A DNA stretch of 64,000 bases from Oceanithermus profundus DSM 14977 (GTDB lineage: Bacteria > Deinococcota > Deinococci > Deinococcales > Marinithermaceae): positions 1,798,001 through 1,862,000 of the forward strand of contig NC_014761.1 of NCBI RefSeq assembly GCF_000183745.1, given 5' to 3'. Each line of letters opens with the position of its first letter. Positions within the stretch are counted from its first letter, which is position 1. Of the stretch, positions 50,905 to 59,608 are shown piece by piece. A model generated the notes under the pieces. It saw nothing but the letters and a program-made list of their open reading frames with translations, was not told where the DNA came from and did not search any database. The position numbers and the translations under genes were made by a program.

Positions 50905-52404
50905 ATGGAACGCGTGGGCATCGTGGACCTGGGGTCGGGAACGGCCCGGCTCGTCGTCTACGCCTACGAACCCGGCCGCCACTACCGCCTCGTCGACGAG
51001 CTGCGCGAACCGGTGCGGCTGGGGCAGGGGCTCGCGGCCACGGGCCGGATCGCGCCCGAGGCCGCCTGGCGGGCGCTGGGCTTCCTGGCCGCGGTGCAGG
51101 ACTACGCCCGCGCCACCGGCCTCGAGCGGATCGACGCCTTCGCCACCAGCGCGGTGCGCAGCGCCGCGAACGCCCGCGAACTGCTGGAGCCGGCGCGGCG
51201 GATGGGGATCGAGGTGCGGGTGCTTTCGGGGGCCGAAGAGGCCCGCTACGGGGTGCTGGCCGTCGCCGCCGGCTTCACCTTCGAAGACGCCTGGGTCGTG
51301 GACCTGGGCGGCGGCAGCGCCCAGCTGAGCCGGATGCGCGGCCGCGGCTTCGCCGGCGGGGCCGCCTACCCCCTGGGGGCGGTGCGGCTCAGCGAGCGCT
51401 TCCTCGCCCACGACCCTCCGCGGGCGCGCGAGGTGGAGGCGCTCACCGCCGAGGTGAACGGGCAGCTGCAGGACGTCGTCTCCGAGCTGCGCGCGCGGCC
51501 GCTGCCGCTCGTGGCCATGGGCGGCACGGTGCGCAACCTGGCGCGGGCGGTGCAACGCGCCCGCCGCTACCCGCTCGAGCGCCTCCACGGCTACTTCCTG
51601 CGCGCCGCCGACCTGGACGAGCTGACCGAACGGTTGCTGGGCCTGCGCGCCGCCCGCCGCCGGCGGGTGCCCGGCCTCTCGCCCGACCGCGCCGACGTGA
51701 TCGTCGCCGGGGCCCTGGTCTACCGCACCCTGCTGCGGGCGGCCGGACTCCCCGGCTTGTGGATCTCGGGGCTGGGCGTGCGCGAGGGCGCCTTCTTCCG
51801 GCACTTCCTGCCGCCGCCGCACCGGCCCGCGTGCGTGCGCGAACTCCACCTCGCGAGCCTCGAGGCCCGTTTCCCCCAACCCGCTGCGCATACCCAGAGT
51901 GTACGCGACCTGGCCGCGCGGCTCTTCGCGGCGCTGGCGCCGCGGTACGGGCTGGACGAAGGCGACGCCCGCCTCCTCGACGCCGCGGCGCGGCTGCACG
52001 ACGTCGGCCTGGCCATCGACTTCTACGACCACCATAAGCACGGCGCCTACCTGGTGCTGCAGCACCCCCTCGCCGGCTGGAGCCACCGCGAACAGGCGCT
52101 TTTGGCCCTGCTGGTGCGCTACCACCGCAAGGGGCGGCCGCGGCCCGGGGCGCTCGCGGCGGTGCTCGAACCCGGCGACGAAGAACGCCTGGTGCGCCTG
52201 GCGGCGATCCTGCGGCTCGCCGAGCACCTGGAGCGCGCCCGCAGCGGCCGGGTGCGGCGGCTGGAGGTGGAACTCGGCGCGGAGGCGGTCACCCTGCGGG
52301 TGGGCGGTCCCGAGAACCCCTGGGTGGAGGTCTGGGAGGCGCAAAAAGACGCCGCGCTCTTCGAGCGCGCCTTCGGACTGCGCCTCGAGGTGCAAAGCCT
52401 ATGA
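50905..52404 (+). CDS. ppx: Exopolyphosphatase / pppGpp phosphatase with HD domain
   Basis: A 499-residue Ppx/GppA protein. The two actin-like lobes show VDLGSGTARLVVYAYE and VVDLGGGSAQLSRM, with SGAEEARYGVLAV and MGGTVRNLARAV. Residues about 325-480 form an HD-type domain (LHDVGLAIDFYDHHKHGAY). A TAGGGT box lies five bases before the ATG. Its end overlaps sixA by six bases. It releases phosphate from polyphosphate ends. Confidence 0.9.
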   Translation: MERVGIVDLGSGTARLVVYAYEPGRHYRLVDELREPVRLGQGLAATGRIAPEAAWRALGFLAAVQDYARATGLERIDAFATSAVRSAANARELLEPARRMGIEVRVLSGAEEARYGVLAVAAGFTFEDAWVVDLGGGSAQLSRMRGRGFAGGAAYPLGAVRLSERFLAHDPPRAREVEALTAEVNGQLQDVVSELRARPLPLVAMGGTVRNLARAVQRARRYPLERLHGYFLRAADLDELTERLLGLRAARRRRVPGLSPDRADVIVAGALVYRTLLRAAGLPGLWISGLGVREGAFFRHFLPPPHRPACVRELHLASLEARFPQPAAHTQSVRDLAARLFAALAPRYGLDEGDARLLDAAARLHDVGLAIDFYDHHKHGAYLVLQHPLAGWSHREQALLALLVRYHRKGRPRPGALAAVLEPGDEERLVRLAAILRLAEHLERARSGRVRRLEVELGAEAVTLRVGGPENPWVEVWEAQKDAALFERAFGLRLEVQSL

Positions 52405-52872
52405 AAGCCGGCGCAGCACCCCGGGCGTGAGCAGGTAGCGCAGCTCGGCGCCGCCGCGGCGGAGGCGCAGCGCCAGCAGCCCCGACTTCTTGAAGGCGAA
52501 AGCGTCCGTCCGCCCGGCATCGCCGGCGAGCAGGGCCGCCGCCACCCGGCCGAGGTCGGGTTCGTGGGCCACGACGGCCACGGTGCGGCCGCGCACGATC
52601 AGGCGCTCGAGCAGCTCCGGCCCCCAGCCGCCCGCGAGCGCCGGCTCCTCGGCCACCACCTCGGCGAGCGGGGCCAGGTGGTCGGCGGTCTGGCGCGCCC
52701 GCAAGAGCGGGCTGGTCCAGAGCAGGGCGTAGCGGACCTCCAGGCGCTCGAGCGCCGCGCGCAGCCGCTCCGCCTGCGCCTCCCCCGCCGCGGTGAGGGC
52801 GCGCTCGTCGTCGGGAAGGCCTTCGCGCCGGGGCTGCGCGCGGGCGTGGCGGATCAGGTGCACCTCGGTCAT
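52399..52872 (-). CDS. sixA: Phosphohistidine phosphatase SixA
   Basis: A 157-residue histidine-phosphatase-superfamily protein: the RHG-like LIRHARAQPR, SPLLRARQTAD and VVAHEPDLG motifs hold the catalytic histidines. The ATG overlaps the pstB stop, so it is the last gene of the pst operon. SixA removes phosphate from phosphohistidine proteins; a role in resetting a phosphorelay here is a guess from position. Confidence 0.85.
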   Translation of the reverse strand: MTEVHLIRHARAQPRREGLPDDERALTAAGEAQAERLRAALERLEVRYALLWTSPLLRARQTADHLAPLAEVVAEEPALAGGWGPELLERLIVRGRTVAVVAHEPDLGRVAAALLAGDAGRTDAFAFKKSGLLALRLRRGGAELRYLLTPGVLRRLS

Positions 52873-53633
52873 CAGCCGAACCGCCCGGTGATGTAGGCCT
52901 CGGTGCGGGGGTCGCCGGGGTTGGTGAAGAGGCGCTCGGTGGGCCCGAACTCGATCATGTCGCCGTTCAGGAAGAAAGCGGTGTAGTCGGAAACGCGCGC
53001 GGCCTGCTGCATGTTGTGGGTCACGATCACGATCGTGACCTGCTCCTTGAGGCCCGCGAGCAGGTCCTCGATGGCCTGGGTGGAGATGGGGTCGAGGGCG
53101 CTCGTGGGCTCGTCCATGAGCAGCACCTCGGGCTCGACGGCGAGCGCCCGCGCGATCGAGATGCGCTGCTGCTGCCCCCCCGAGAGCCCCACCGCGGGCT
53201 CGTTCAGCCGGTCCTTGACCTCGTCCCACAGCGCCGCGGCCTTGAGCGAGCGCTCGGCCACCTCCATGAGGCGGTCGCGGTCTTTCACCCCCACCAGCTT
53301 CAGTCCGGCGACGACGTTCTCGAAGATGCTCATCGTGGGGAAGGGGGTGGGGCGCTGGAAGACCATGCCCACCCGCCGACGGATCGCCACCGGGTCCACC
53401 CCCGGGGCGTAGAGGTCCTCGCCGTCGAGCAGCACCCGGCCCTCGATGCGCACGATCGGGTTGAGGTCGTGCATGCGGTTGAGGGCGCGCAGGAAGGTGG
53501 TCTTGCCGCAGCCCGAAGGACCGATGAGCGCGGTGATCTTGCGGTCGTGCACGGGGAGGCTGACGTTCCGCACGCCGGCGCTCTTGCCGTAGTGGACGGT
53601 CAGGTTCTGGGTCTCCATGCGCAAGGGTTCCAC
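52872..53633 (-). CDS. pstB: Phosphate ABC transporter ATPase PstB
   Basis: A 253-residue ATPase with Walker [19 protein letters not shown]-loop [17 protein letters not shown], signature [16 protein letters not shown], Walker [12 protein letters not shown] and [17 protein letters not shown] start at 53633 after GAGAGGAGC; an ATG five codons in is an alternative. Confidence 0.95.
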   Translation of the reverse strand: MEPLRMETQNLTVHYGKSAGVRNVSLPVHDRKITALIGPSGCGKTTFLRALNRMHDLNPIVRIEGRVLLDGEDLYAPGVDPVAIRRRVGMVFQRPTPFPTMSIFENVVAGLKLVGVKDRDRLMEVAERSLKAAALWDEVKDRLNEPAVGLSGGQQQRISIARALAVEPEVLLMDEPTSALDPISTQAIEDLLAGLKEQVTIVIVTHNMQQAARVSDYTAFFLNGDMIEFGPTERLFTNPGDPRTEAYITGRFG

Positions 53634-53644
53634 GAACGCTCCTC

Positions 53645-54472
53645 TCAGCTCCGGCGCATCGCCCGGCGCGCCAGGTAATTGGTCACCATCAGCATCAGCG
53701 CCAGCAGCAGCGCCGCGCCCCAGGCCTGGCGGATCCAGTCCTCGTAGGGCGAGATGGCGTAGACGTAGATCTTCAGGGGCAGGCTGTCCATCGGCCCCAG
53801 CGGGTCGAACGAGAGGAAGGGGTTGCCGAAGGCGGTGAACAACAGCGGCGCCGCCTCCCCAGCGGCGCGCGCCAGCGCCAGCAGCAACCCGGTCACGATG
53901 CCCCCCTTGGCCGCGGGCAGGATCAGGCTGAGGGTCACCCGCCAGCGGGGCAGCCCCAGGGCCAGGCCCGCCTCGCGCAGCTCCCAGGGCAGGATGCGCA
54001 GCACCTCCTCGGTGGCGCGCATGATGATGGGGATCATCAGGATGGCCAGGGCCACCGCGCCCGAGAAGGCCGAGAACCCGCCCATCGGCTCGACGACGAG
54101 GACGAAGGCGAACAACCCCATGAGGATCGCGGGCACGCCGCCGAGCACGTTGGCCACGAGCCTGAGCGGCCGGTTCAGCGGATGGTCGGGGTACTCGGCC
54201 ATGAGCACGCCCCCGCCCAATCCGAGCAGACCGCCCATGGCCAGCGCCATCAGGTCGATGACGAAGGTGCCCACGATCGCCGGCAGCATGCCCCCGCCGC
54301 CCTCGCCCGGCGGGGCCGGCGGCTGGGTGAAGAAGGCCCAGTCGAGGGCGCCGATCCCCTGGGTGAAGACGTGCAGCAGGATGAACCCGAGCGGCAGCAG
54401 CACCAGCAGCGTGCCCAGGTAGACGAGGGCGACCATGACGCGGTCGCGCAGGTAACGGCGGCGCAGGTTCAC
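53645..54472 (-). CDS. pstA: Phosphate ABC transporter permease PstA
   Basis: A 275-residue membrane subunit with six helices and the PstA signature [39 protein letters not shown] and [26 protein letters not shown] start overlapping the pstC stop (GTGA). Confidence 0.93.
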   Translation of the reverse strand: MNLRRRYLRDRVMVALVYLGTLLVLLPLGFILLHVFTQGIGALDWAFFTQPPAPPGEGGGGMLPAIVGTFVIDLMALAMGGLLGLGGGVLMAEYPDHPLNRPLRLVANVLGGVPAILMGLFAFVLVVEPMGGFSAFSGAVALAILMIPIIMRATEEVLRILPWELREAGLALGLPRWRVTLSLILPAAKGGIVTGLLLALARAAGEAAPLLFTAFGNPFLSFDPLGPMDSLPLKIYVYAISPYEDWIRQAWGAALLLALMLMVTNYLARRAMRRS

Positions 54473-55413
54473 TTGCGCCCCTCCCCCACGCTCATGCGCC
54501 GCAGGATGAAGTCGGCGACCAGATTGACCGCCAGCGAAAGCAGCAGCAGCAGGAAGCCGACGGCCAGCAGGCTCGAAAGCTGGAGCCCGCCCTCGGCCTC
54601 GGCGAACTCGTTGGCGATCAGGCTGGCCATCGTCGCCGCCGGCCCGAAGACGCTGTAGGGCAGCTGGCCCGAGTTGCCGATCAGCATGGTGACGGCCATC
54701 GTCTCGCCGATGGCGCGGGCCAGCGCCAGGACCACGCCCGCGAAGATGCCTCCGCGCGCGTAGGGCAGCACCACCCGCCGCACCACTTCCCAGCGGGTCG
54801 CGCCGAGGGCGTACATCGCCTCGCGCTGGTCGCGCGGCACCATGCGGATGGCGTCGCGCGCCAGCGAGGAGGCGTAGGGCACGATCATCAGCGCCAGCAC
54901 CAGCACCGCCGAAAGCATGCCGATGCCGGTGGGCGGCCCCAGCACCCCCAGGAGGGCGGGCGCGTGCTCGGCGCTCCAGAGGAAGAGCGGCTGCTCCACG
55001 TGGTCGCGCACCAGCGGCACCAGCACGAAGATGCCCCACAGCCCGTAGACGACGCTCGGGAGCGCCGCCAGCAGGTCGATCAGGTAGGCCACGACCTCCG
55101 CGAGCCAGCGCGGGGCGTACTCGGCGACGGCGATCGCCGAGGCCAGCGCCGGCAGGAAGGCCAGCGTCAGGGCGGCGGCGCTGGTGATCACGGTACCGAG
55201 CAGGAAGGGCCAGGCCCCGAACTGCCCCGCCACCGCGTTCCAGGCGCTGCCGGCCGCGAACCCCCAGAAGCCGAAGGTGCGGAAGGCCTCCGCACCGCCC
55301 GAGGCCAGCTCCCAGGCCAGCAGGACGGCGACGAGTATCACCGCGAGGCCCAGCACCACGAGCAGGGCGGTGAAGGCCCGGTCGCCCAGTTTTCCGTACA
55401 GCCGGCTTCGCAC
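54469..55413 (-). CDS. pstC: Phosphate ABC transporter permease PstC
   Basis: A 314-residue membrane subunit with six helices, [47 protein letters not shown] and [24 protein letters not shown] start following GGGAGGAACGC. Confidence 0.93.
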   Translation of the reverse strand: MRSRLYGKLGDRAFTALLVVLGLAVILVAVLLAWELASGGAEAFRTFGFWGFAAGSAWNAVAGQFGAWPFLLGTVITSAAALTLAFLPALASAIAVAEYAPRWLAEVVAYLIDLLAALPSVVYGLWGIFVLVPLVRDHVEQPLFLWSAEHAPALLGVLGPPTGIGMLSAVLVLALMIVPYASSLARDAIRMVPRDQREAMYALGATRWEVVRRVVLPYARGGIFAGVVLALARAIGETMAVTMLIGNSGQLPYSVFGPAATMASLIANEFAEAEGGLQLSSLLAVGFLLLLLSLAVNLVADFILRRMSVGEGRK

Positions 55414-55430
55414 GCGTTCCTCCCCGGTAG

Positions 55431-55455
55431 CCCCGCTGCGGCGACCGCAGCGGGG
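55431..55455 (-). terminator. Hairpin between pstS and pstC
   Basis: 11-bp perfect stem CCCCGCTGCGG/CCGCAGCGGGG with a CGA loop. No T-run, so it probably stabilises the pstS mRNA or attenuates downstream expression. Confidence 0.6.
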
Positions 55456-55472
55456 CGCGGTCGGCTACGATT

Positions 55473-56528
55473 CTACTTCGCCGCCACCGGCTCGCCGCGG
55501 TAGCGCAGTCGCTTCAGGTTGGCCTCGGTTGCGCGCACGGCCACCTCGGGCAGCGCCGCGTAGTGCAGCGCCTCGTTGTAGCGCTGGCCGTCGTGAACGA
55601 TCCAGTCGAGCAGGGCCGCGAGCGCCTTCGCCTCGGCGGCGGACTTGACCGCGCGGTCCTTGTCGAGGTCGCGGTAGACCAGGATCCAGGTGAAGCTGGC
55701 GATGGGGTAGCCCTCGGGGGCTGGGGTGTCGGTGATCGAGACGCGGGTGTCGGCCGGGAAGTCCTCGAGCTCGGCGGCGGCCCGGACCGAGGCCAGGTCG
55801 GCGAGCACGAACTTACCGGCGCGGTTCTGCACCGCACCGTAGGCGATCTTGTTCTGCACCGCGTAGATCAGCTCGTTGTAGCCGATCGCCCCCGGGGTCT
55901 GGCGCACCAGGCCGGCCACGCCCTCGTTGCCCTTGCCCCCGAGGCCGGTGGGCCAGGCGACGCTCTTGCCCACGCCCACCTTGGCCTTCCACTCGGGCGA
56001 GACCTTGGCCAGGTACTCGGTCCAGATGTAGGTGGTGCCGGAACCGTCGGAACGGCGCACCACGGTGATGGGCAGCGGCGGCAGCTTGACGCCGGGGTTC
56101 AGCGCGGCGAGGGCGGGGTCGTTCCACTTGCGGATCTTGCCGAGGAAGATGTCGGCCAGCACGGGACCGGAGAAGTTGAGGGGCCGGGTCACGCCCGGAA
56201 GGTAGTAGGTGGGCACCACGGCGCCGAGCGCGGTGGGCACGTGGATCACCTGGGTGCCGAACTTCTGCTCGAACTCGGCCAGTTTGGCGTCCGAGAGGGG
56301 GGCGTCGCTGGCCCCGAAGTGCACCGTCCCCGAGAAGAGCTGGCGGATGCCGCCACCGGAGCCGATGGACTGGTAGTTGACGCGTACGCCGGTGAGCTTG
56401 TGGTAGACGCTGAAGTATTTGGCGTAGAGCGGAAAGGGAAAGGTGGCGCCGGCGCCGTTGAGGGTCACGCCCTGGGCCAGGGCCAGGCCGAGGGTGAGCG
56501 CGAGAACCGTCAGAGCGAGCTTCTTCAT
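55473..56528 (-). CDS. pstS: Phosphate-binding protein PstS
   Basis: About 351 residues with an N-terminal signal peptide (MKKLALTVLALTLGLALAQG). The mature protein has GAGATFPFPLYAKYF, QSIGSGGGIRQLFSG, the phosphate-site segment DAPLSD and RRSDGSGTTYIWTEYL. Two starts are possible (56534 and 56528); 56528 has nine bases after GGAGG. Periplasmic receptor for the PstCAB importer. Confidence 0.94.
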   Translation of the reverse strand: MKKLALTVLALTLGLALAQGVTLNGAGATFPFPLYAKYFSVYHKLTGVRVNYQSIGSGGGIRQLFSGTVHFGASDAPLSDAKLAEFEQKFGTQVIHVPTALGAVVPTYYLPGVTRPLNFSGPVLADIFLGKIRKWNDPALAALNPGVKLPPLPITVVRRSDGSGTTYIWTEYLAKVSPEWKAKVGVGKSVAWPTGLGGKGNEGVAGLVRQTPGAIGYNELIYAVQNKIAYGAVQNRAGKFVLADLASVRAAAELEDFPADTRVSITDTPAPEGYPIASFTWILVYRDLDKDRAVKSAAEAKALAALLDWIVHDGQRYNEALHYAALPEVAVRATEANLKRLRYRGEPVAAK

Positions 56529-56576
56529 GGGCATCGTCCTCCGCGTCCAGGATGCCGCGGCCGTGTCAGGAAAAGG

Positions 56577-57236
56577 TCAGGACCCCCCGTCCGCGCCCTC
56601 GAGCTTGCCGGTGAGCCAGAAGAAGACGCGCTCGGCGATGTTCTCCAGGTGGTCGCCGAGGCGCTCGTAGCTGCGGGCCACGCGCATCAGGGTGAGCGCC
56701 TTGGAGAGCGTGCGCGGGTCCTCCATCATGTAGGTAAGCAGCTCGCGCACGATCTGCTCGTAGAGGTCGTCCACGTCGTCGTCGATCTTGAGCACCCGTT
56801 GCGCGGCGTGCAGGTCGCGTTCGGCGATCGCCTTGGCGATCAGGTCGAGCATCGTCTCGATGCGCTCGGCCATCTCGCCGAGGACGATGTACTTCTTCAG
56901 CGGCGGTTCGCCCGCGAGCGCCAGGGCGTCCTCGGCCACGTGGGCCGCGTAGTCGCCGGCGCGCTCCAGGTCGGTCAGCGCCTTGAGCACCGTCGCCAGG
57001 AAGCGCAGGTCGCGGGCGACCGGCTGGTGGCGGGCGATCGCCGCCAGCACCTCGTTCTCGATCTCGAGCTCGAGCGCGTCCACCTCGCGATCGAGCCGCA
57101 CGGCCGCCTTGGCGCGCTCCACGTCCTGCTCCACCAGGCCGGCGGTCGCCAGCTGCAGCTGCTCGCGCACCAGGCTGACCATGCGCAGGAAGTGCTCGGT
57201 AATCCGGTTCAGGTCACGGTCCAACGCTTCACGCAT
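56577..57236 (-). CDS. phoU: Phosphate-signalling protein PhoU
   Basis: A 219-residue all-helical PhoU with two repeat units, each with a metal-binding EDxxDxLE-type motif (VDALELEIENEV, DDDVDDLYEQIVREL) and ARDLRFLATVLKALTDLERAGDYA. It links PstSCAB to the PhoR kinase. It overlaps phoR by eight bases. Confidence 0.93.
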   Translation of the reverse strand: MREALDRDLNRITEHFLRMVSLVREQLQLATAGLVEQDVERAKAAVRLDREVDALELEIENEVLAAIARHQPVARDLRFLATVLKALTDLERAGDYAAHVAEDALALAGEPPLKKYIVLGEMAERIETMLDLIAKAIAERDLHAAQRVLKIDDDVDDLYEQIVRELLTYMMEDPRTLSKALTLMRVARSYERLGDHLENIAERVFFWLTGKLEGADGGS

Positions 57237-58134
57237 CCTCCACCCCTTCCCCTTCGGGCACGGTCACCCCGAAGGCGTTGCCCTCCTCCAGCCTACGGCC
57301 GTAGGCCTCGCCGCCCCAGCCGCGCGCGATGCGGCGCACCAGGGCCAGGCCCAGGCCGCTGCCGCGCACGCCGGCGGCGTGCATGCCCCGCCCGCCGGGT
57401 ACGAAGAGCCGTTCGTAGTCGGCGAGCGGTTCCCCGGCGTCCACCACCTCGACGGCCACCACCCCCGGGGCGTGGACCCGGGTGCGCACCTCGACGGGCG
57501 GCTTTCCGTAACGGAGCGCGTTCTCGACGAGGTTGAGCAGCACCTGGAAGATCGGGTCGCGGCCCGCGGTGACCGGGTGGGGCGTGGACCAGCGCAGGGC
57601 GCGCGCCCCGGGCAGCAGGCGCTCGAGCCGCGGCCGCAGCTCGTCGAGGCGCCACGGAGGCGTGCGCGCCTGGCCCTGCCCCTGGACGAGGCGCAGCAGA
57701 CGGGCCGCCTCCTCGCGCATCAGCGCCAGCGCCTGCTCGCGATCGCCGGGTTCGGGCCCGGACTCCAGCACCTCCAAGAGCGCCAGCAGCCCCGCCACCG
57801 GGGTGCGGAACTCGTGGGCGAGGAGCCGCCGCTCCTGCTCCAGGACCTCGCGCGCCCGCACCGTCTCGGTTTCGTCGCGCAGGAAGAGCGCCTCCCCCCG
57901 GGCACGCGCCGCCACCCGGCGGCCGTGCAGGGTCAGGGAGGTCGCCCCGCCGCAGCGCACCAGCTCGAGCAGCCGGTGGTGCCGCAGCACGAAGGCGGCG
58001 GGGCGGCCGACGGCGCGCCCGGCGTCGGTGTCAAGCAGCCGCGCCGCCGCGGGGTTCAGGTAACGCACCCGCTCCCCCTCGAAGAGGACCACCCCCTCCT
58101 CGCTCGCCTCCCAGGCCGCCCGCCAGGGGTTCAT
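57229..58134 (-). CDS. phoR: Soluble PhoR-like sensor histidine kinase
   Basis: A 301-residue kinase with an N-terminal PAS-like domain (about 10-90), HisKA phosphoacceptor H107 in LLAHEFRTPVAGLLALL, and an ATPase domain with NLVENALRYG and GSGLGLALVRRIA. No membrane helix is present, unlike typical PhoR. The ATG at 58134 overlaps phoB and follows GGAGGCCCC; the longer frame upstream is not supported. Senses phosphate status through PhoU/Pst by context. Confidence 0.88.
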   Translation of the reverse strand: MNPWRAAWEASEEGVVLFEGERVRYLNPAAARLLDTDAGRAVGRPAAFVLRHHRLLELVRCGGATSLTLHGRRVAARARGEALFLRDETETVRAREVLEQERRLLAHEFRTPVAGLLALLEVLESGPEPGDREQALALMREEAARLLRLVQGQGQARTPPWRLDELRPRLERLLPGARALRWSTPHPVTAGRDPIFQVLLNLVENALRYGKPPVEVRTRVHAPGVVAVEVVDAGEPLADYERLFVPGGRGMHAAGVRGSGLGLALVRRIARGWGGEAYGRRLEEGNAFGVTVPEGEGVEDA

Positions 58135-58790
58135 GGGGCCTCCGTGAAGCGGTAGCCCTTGCCGCGCACTGTCTCGATCCAACGCCCCCCCAGTTTCTCC
58201 CGCAGCTGGGCCACGTGCTGGTCCACCGTGCGCAGGGTGCCCAGGAAGTCGGGACCCCAGACCCGCTCGAGCAGCGTCTCCCGGTCGTAAACCCGGCCCG
58301 GATCCCGCGCCAGGAAAGCGAGCAGATCGAACTCGCGCCGCGTCAGGCCCACCTCGCGCCCCCCAAGCGTCACCCGGCCGCGCTCCGTGTCCACGACCAG
58401 TTCCCCGCGCCGCAGGACCTCCGCGCCGCGGCTGCGGCGCAGCAGCGCCACCAACCGGGCCGCCAGCTCGGCGGTGGAGAAGGGTTTGGTCAGGTAGTCG
58501 TCGGCGCCTCCCAGCAGCCCCTCCACGCGGTCGCGTTCGCTGGCGCGCGCCGTCAACATCAACACCGGCATCCGCTCGTATCGGGGCGTGCGGCGGAGGC
58601 GCGCCAGGAAGTTCAGGCCATCCTCGTCGGGCAGCATCCGGTCGAGGACGACCACCTCGGCCTCGTCGAGCCGCGCCCAGCCCTCGCGGGCGTCGGCGGC
58701 GTCGAGGACGCTGAACCCCGCCTGGCGGAGCCCGTGCGCCAGGGCAAAGCGCAGGCTGGGCTCGTCTTCGACCAGCAACACCCGGGCCAT
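58131..58790 (-). CDS. phoB: PhoB-like response regulator
   Basis: OmpR/PhoB-type regulator of 219 residues: receiver domain with phosphoacceptor D50 in VVVLDRMLPDEDGL and K in LTKPFS, and a winged-helix domain with LTRREFDLLAFLA, RVWGPDFLGTLRTVDQHVAQLREKL. A TAAACT box (58797-58802) is six bases before the ATG. Presumably controls the pho/pst operon in which it lies. Confidence 0.93.
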   Translation of the reverse strand: MARVLLVEDEPSLRFALAHGLRQAGFSVLDAADAREGWARLDEAEVVVLDRMLPDEDGLNFLARLRRTPRYERMPVLMLTARASERDRVEGLLGGADDYLTKPFSTAELAARLVALLRRSRGAEVLRRGELVVDTERGRVTLGGREVGLTRREFDLLAFLARDPGRVYDRETLLERVWGPDFLGTLRTVDQHVAQLREKLGGRWIETVRGKGYRFTEAP

Positions 58791-58796
58791 GGCCTC

Positions 58797-58802
58797 AGTT
58801 TA
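58797..58802 (-). promoter_or_regulatory. Leaderless-type -10 box (TAAACT) of phoB
   Basis: TAAACT on the minus strand, six bases before the ATG at 58790. Confidence 0.55.
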
Positions 58803-58823
58803 CGGGCGGGCGTCAGCGCAAGG

Positions 58824-59540
58824 TCAGCCCGGCTGCAGGGCGCGGATGGGGGCGGTGGTGTCGAGGGGCCGGAAGCTTCCGATGCGCAGGTCGTCGAGGA
58901 TCAAGCGCCCCAGGGGGTGCCGGGCCATGGCCTCGAGCCCCTCGCGCAGGCGCGGAAGCAGCGCCGCCCGCTCGGGCGCCAGCATCACCAGGTGCGCGAA
59001 CCGGCGGGCGTCGGAGACGCGCAGGGTGCAGACGCCCTCGAGGGAGAGCTCCTCAAGCTGGGCGTAGAAGTCCTTGTAGAGCACCGCGTGGCGGACCTCG
59101 CCGCGCCGCAGCGCCGCCAGCACCTCGCCCCAGGAAGGGTAGTAGCGCGCGGTGGCGGACACCCCCTCCTCGTGGAGCAGGGTCTGCGCGAGCAGGGTGG
59201 CGAACTGCCCCTCCACCGCCCCGAACGTCTGCCCCGCGAACGCGGCGATGCCGCCCCCGGTGTCCTCGGCGGCGACGAAGACGACCTCGTCGTAGTTGTC
59301 GGACATGGCCACGGGCAGAAAACCCCGCGCGCGCTCGATGCGCACCGCGTCGAGGGGGTTGGCGTAGACGAGGTCGACCTCGTCGAAACGGGCGTAGAAC
59401 TCGGGGAAGTCCGCCGCGTGCGCGTAGCCGATCTCGAGGCCGCTGAGCTGCCCCAGCACCAGGAAGAACTCGATCCAGGTGGGCAGGTTCTTGGCGGTGT
59501 CGTGGGGGCAGGCGCTGGCGGTGAGCGTTGGGGTCTCCAT
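58824..59540 (-). CDS. PhnD-like substrate-binding-fold protein without a signal peptide
   Basis: A 238-residue PhnD/SsuA-type periplasmic-binding fold: DEVDLVYANPLDAVRIER, VVFVAAEDTGG, GAVEGQFATLLAQTLL and YPSWGEVLAALRRGEVRHAVLYKDFY. The N-terminus METPTLTASACPHDTAK has no export signal, so it should be cytoplasmic. It precedes phoB by 33 bases, so it may sense a phosphate-related or other small ligand for this operon, rather than feed a transporter. Function inferred only from fold and position. Confidence 0.75.
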   Translation of the reverse strand: METPTLTASACPHDTAKNLPTWIEFFLVLGQLSGLEIGYAHAADFPEFYARFDEVDLVYANPLDAVRIERARGFLPVAMSDNYDEVVFVAAEDTGGGIAAFAGQTFGAVEGQFATLLAQTLLHEEGVSATARYYPSWGEVLAALRRGEVRHAVLYKDFYAQLEELSLEGVCTLRVSDARRFAHLVMLAPERAALLPRLREGLEAMARHPLGRLILDDLRIGSFRPLDTTAPIRALQPG

Positions 59541-59547
59541 TGCTACA

Positions 59548-59553
59548 AGTATA
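59548..59553 (-). promoter_or_regulatory. Leaderless-type -10 box (TATACT)
   Basis: TATACT on the minus strand, seven bases before ATG 59540. Confidence 0.6.
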
Positions 59554-59596
59554 TGCCGGGACTTTTGCCTTGAACCGCCCTTGGGGCACGCGGACG

Positions 59597-59602
59597 TAGA
59601 AT
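59597..59602 (+). promoter_or_regulatory. Leaderless-type -10 box (TAGAAT)
   Basis: TAGAAT six bases before ATG 59609. Confidence 0.5.
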
Positions 59603-59608
59603 GAGAGC

